Below, in pieces: positions 61,052-64,000 of a stretch of DNA of 64,000 bases. Made by a program: the position numbers and the translations under genes. The DNA is taken from positions 1,210,001 to 1,274,000 of the forward strand of contig JAPTOF010000007.1 of NCBI GenBank assembly GCA_028554755.1. The letters run 5' to 3'. Numbering within the stretch: the stretch's first letter is position 1; the number at the start of each line of letters is the position of its first letter. Source of the stretch: Cordia subcordata (taxonomy: Eukaryota > Streptophyta > Magnoliopsida > Boraginales > Cordiaceae). A model generated the notes under the pieces. The model worked only from the letters and a program-made list of their open reading frames with translations. It had not been told where the DNA came from and did no database searches.

Positions 61052-63315
61052 CTATGAGAGCTCAATGATTTTCGGCCGCTTCTTAGAACTCTGGTTCTTC
61101 AGCGTATCGCTTGAGGGATTTTCTTCAGCAGGCTTCTGTCTTTTACCTTCTGTATGGGTGGAAGATGTTTCGGCTTCTGCATATGTGGTAGCTTCTGTAT
61201 TAGCTTCATCGTCGCTATCATCACTCTCATCAACATCATCACTTTCGTCAGTGCTATCTTCCGATTCTGACTCACTACTGCTGGCAGCCAAGGGAATTTC
61301 CGGTTGATAACCAGCTATTGCAGCCTCTGCAGCAGCAATGGCTTCAGGGGTCTGGAGGTCAGCAACACCGAGCATCAAGTCCTGCACACAGCCACCAGAT
61401 GAACATTCTTGCTTCGGCTATATCCAGTACATAAGAAAATTAAAAGTGAAAATCAATTACCATTTCAATGTATTCAGATTCCTTCCCACTGAGCACCTCA
61501 ATATCGTACTTTTCAGTATTATCCTGCATTTAATTAGTTCACGCTCATATCAAAAACCAAAGAGCAGACACAAATTCCAGATAGACCATACGTCGGTCAA
61601 TGTGAAGTTCATATTTACACCTTTGCATCAAGCTGCAAGTTTTCATTTGCTTCTGATATGAATCCTAAGAAATCCTTTACTTTTCCGAGAACTGCCAGCC
61701 AAAACAGGAAACATTGAGATCCAAAAATCAGGATTATTGAAAGTTAAATTTTATCATATCAGTACTTAAAGATGATATCTTCAATGCATAAAGACAACAG
61801 CTTGGCATCAAAACAAAATATGTGTTTCCTAGGCTGTTCTATTTTTCCCTTTTGATCCAACAGACCAATTAGCTTCTATACGACCTCGAAACTGACTATG
61901 ACGTAAATAGTATCTGTCAACCAGCATATGATTTTTGTGTTTGATCGAAAAAATGTCAAACTGGTGCAGTTATGCGTTAGCACATCAATCGTGTCATGTA
62001 TATTTAAAGAACATTCTCAAGTTAAAGCAGCAAATAACAATGATTCTGAAAACTTTTGAATCACCCTCATAACAATATATTGAAAATCTCATTACTGAGT
62101 CCAGATTGAACCTATTGTAGTAGCTTCCATACTTTACAACACAATCAATGATTAATGTCTTATATGTAGTGACACTTTGAATCAAAACAATGCCGCTTAA
62201 ACAGTATCATACATCCATTATCCAATGCCACCCAATATTTCATATACCATGAATACCCCCTCCTTGACAGAATACTTGTTTCGTGTCACTTGATATTCAG
62301 ATTCTATCTTTCACTATCTCTTCCAGCTGTCTACACCCGAAAGAGAGCTGCCATCAGCCCTTCAAACAGAGAACCTTGCATCATCTCAACTGTGCAGCCT
62401 ATCGCCTCTATCCGGATAAAGAATATAGAAAAGGAAAAACACCAAGAAATCAGGCATGGATTTTATAGTAGCTGTCAGCAACCTAAGGCCACCGTTCACC
62501 TTCACCTTCTCCTTTTCCGGAATAAAAAAGAAAAAAAGGACAAACACCAAGAAATCCTACATGGTTTTTATGGTAGCTGTCGGCAACCTAATGTAAGAAT
62601 TATTATTATCGATTATGCAGAATAATAATACATAATCACTTTAATGAATCAGAATGGGTACCTCTTCATTGGCCAATAAAATTTAAGTATTTAATTTGTT
62701 TATTAAACCAATAATTAATTAACCATTAAATTACATGAGCCATACAATTCTTACACCTAATGCCACCCTTCTTTTTATCCGAATTAGATGAATCGTTCCA
62801 CATAACTTTTGAAAAAGTGCATTTTTTCAGAAACTTAAGCTTCTAACTTCTAGGGGGGGAAAAGCTAAAAATTGAGCCAATACAAGCACTTATGGATAAT
62901 AAAAAAGCCAATTCAAACATACCCTAAAAAAGAAAAATAAAAAACACCAAGAAATTAAAAGGGGGAAAAAAAAAACCGAGATGATTCTAGAGTAGCTGTG
63001 AGAAAAAATACCTTGGCTTTTGGGAAGAGCAGAAAAGTCAGGTTTGGTGTCAGGCTTTGATACTTTCGAATTCAACAACTGATTCTGCTTGCAGACAAGA
63101 AGCTTCGATTCTGCAAAGGTTTACAACAAATTAAACCAAAACATATGACAAAAAATAATATTCCTAAAAAAAAAAAATAAAGTTAATAATGGAAATAGAA
63201 AAAAAAAAAAAAGAAGAACAAAAAAAGGGGTGGGACCAAAAGATGAAGAAGTGGAGGCGGCGCCATTGTTGGTGTGCTCCAAGTCCAGAAGGTCTTTGCT
63301 GTTTTTGGTAACCAT
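61052..63315 (-). CDS. NOPCHAP1 (C12orf45)-like snoRNP assembly factor
   Basis: Five exons, read 63315-63237, 63110-63012, 61691-61621, 61523-61461 and 61381-61052, join in phase to 213 residues. The N-terminal half carries the family signatures: SKLLVCKQNQ, then VLGKVKDFLGFISEANENL, YDIEVL and EYIEMDLMLGVADLQT. The C-terminal half is acidic and serine-rich (SESESEDSTDESDDVDES) and ends in a basic RPKIIEL-type tail. In humans NOPCHAP1 bridges the R2TP AAA-ATPases and NOP58 during box C/D snoRNP assembly, in the nucleus. The same order of motifs suggests the plant counterpart; identity is modest, so function is inferred. The frame runs upstream of 63315, but the only start-like codon there is TTG, so I chose this ATG. 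Confidence 0.7.
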
Positions 63316-63464
63316 TGAAAATCCAACTTCTTCTTCTTCCTTCTCACTTACTATTTTTGGTGTATGTGTGTTTTGTGTGTGTGGTTTTCTTGAGGTTTTA
63401 GGTGTTGTGGCACTCAAAAGTGCGCGATGGAGGAAGAGGAGGGTGGCCTAGGTCGGGGATATTT

Positions 63465-63790
63465 ATTAGTTTTTTCTTTTTCTTTTTTTAGAAAAAGTCA
63501 AGTTAAACTTGACTTTTTTTCTTGAAACTTTTTAAAAATTTTATTTTTTCGAGAATTTAAAATTTTTTATTTTTAAGAAAATCTTAAGATTGAGTCTTTT
63601 TAAAAATTTTGATATTTTAAAAATCTAATTCAAATATTTATTGCAAAAAAAGGTGATTTTTTTTCCAATAAAATGTTTCTCATTAAAAAACACAATCCCA
63701 ATAGGCATTAATTAGTTATGGTAGAAAATAATTTGTTTTTTAAGGGGAGAAAAAAAAATTTAATAAAAAACTAACCCAACGAGCCCCTTA
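63465..63790. mobile_element. MITE-like tail, probably two overlapping copies
   Basis: A/T-homopolymer DNA with CACAATCCCAATAGGC near 63691 and AACCCAACGAGCCCC near 63772, both like right ends of the GTTTGG family. Left ends are unclear. Confidence 0.4.
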
Positions 63791-64000
63791 GGGTTAAATC
63801 TATTTGTATCTTTAGCATTTGTAATAGGTTTCACTTATTCCTTTTTATTTTTCATTTGACCATTTATTATTATTTGGTTGAAAAGAAATTTATTAGAATT
63901 AAAATTTTGTTCACAAATTTGATTAAATACTAGGTAGCTATAGAATTGTATGCTATGACAAATTTGAGTCAGGAGTGTGTAAAGGGTCATTTGGTCCGAA
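63791..64000. other. Intergenic DNA to the window edge
   Basis: Nothing recognised. Confidence 0.5.

Noticed and set aside
61029..61307. 92-codon Ser-rich plus-strand frame
   Set aside because: Antisense of the acidic Ser/Asp/Glu tail of the NOPCHAP1-like gene.
63316..63417. 34-codon N-terminal extension of the NOPCHAP1-like protein
   Set aside because: The only start-like codon is TTG; ATG at 63315 precedes the conserved part directly.

Overview
The window is nuclear DNA of a flowering plant, almost certainly a eudicot. It is AT-rich, its genes are split into many short exons with GT-AG introns, and it carries plant-type MITEs, LTR elements, SINE and LINE debris. Its proteins align best, from memory, with Arabidopsis-type families. 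The species cannot be named from the sequence.

Layout. 1-5.4 kb: AT-rich repeats and a MITE-like element, no recognised gene. 5.4-10.5 kb (+): nine exons of a CRT-like (CLT family) plastid transporter whose first exon I cannot find. 10.5-14.2 kb: 3' flank and MITEs. 14.2-15.4 kb (-): single-exon C2-domain protein. 16.0 kb (+): a possible 39-codon ORF. 17.8-20.8 kb (+): METTL21-type protein methyltransferase with a GC-AG intron and a probable U12-type AT-AA intron. 22.6-26.3 kb (-): C3HC4 RING protein. 26.3-28.2 kb: SINE-like debris. 28.3-58.0 kb (-): a complete 35-exon ECM29 gene (proteasome adaptor, 1831 codons before the stop, every junction in phase). Its introns hold a hAT element with a nested Tourist-like MITE, a copia-type LTR remnant, a solo LTR, an intact short LTR retrotransposon and a minisatellite. 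58-61 kb: MITE, LINE 3' end, a tandem duplication. 61.1-63.3 kb (-): five-exon homologue of NOPCHAP1 (C12orf45). 63.4-64 kb: MITE-like tail.

The genes form no operon or cluster. Their roles are unrelated housekeeping ones: plastid thiol transport, lipid or calcium binding, protein methylation, ubiquitination, proteasome quality control and snoRNP assembly. I found no tRNA or rRNA gene, no CRISPR array and no virus-derived gene. The most unusual items are the non-canonical introns of the methyltransferase gene, the missing first exon of the CLT gene, the nested transposons dated by their target duplications, and the intron-1 minisatellite of ECM29.
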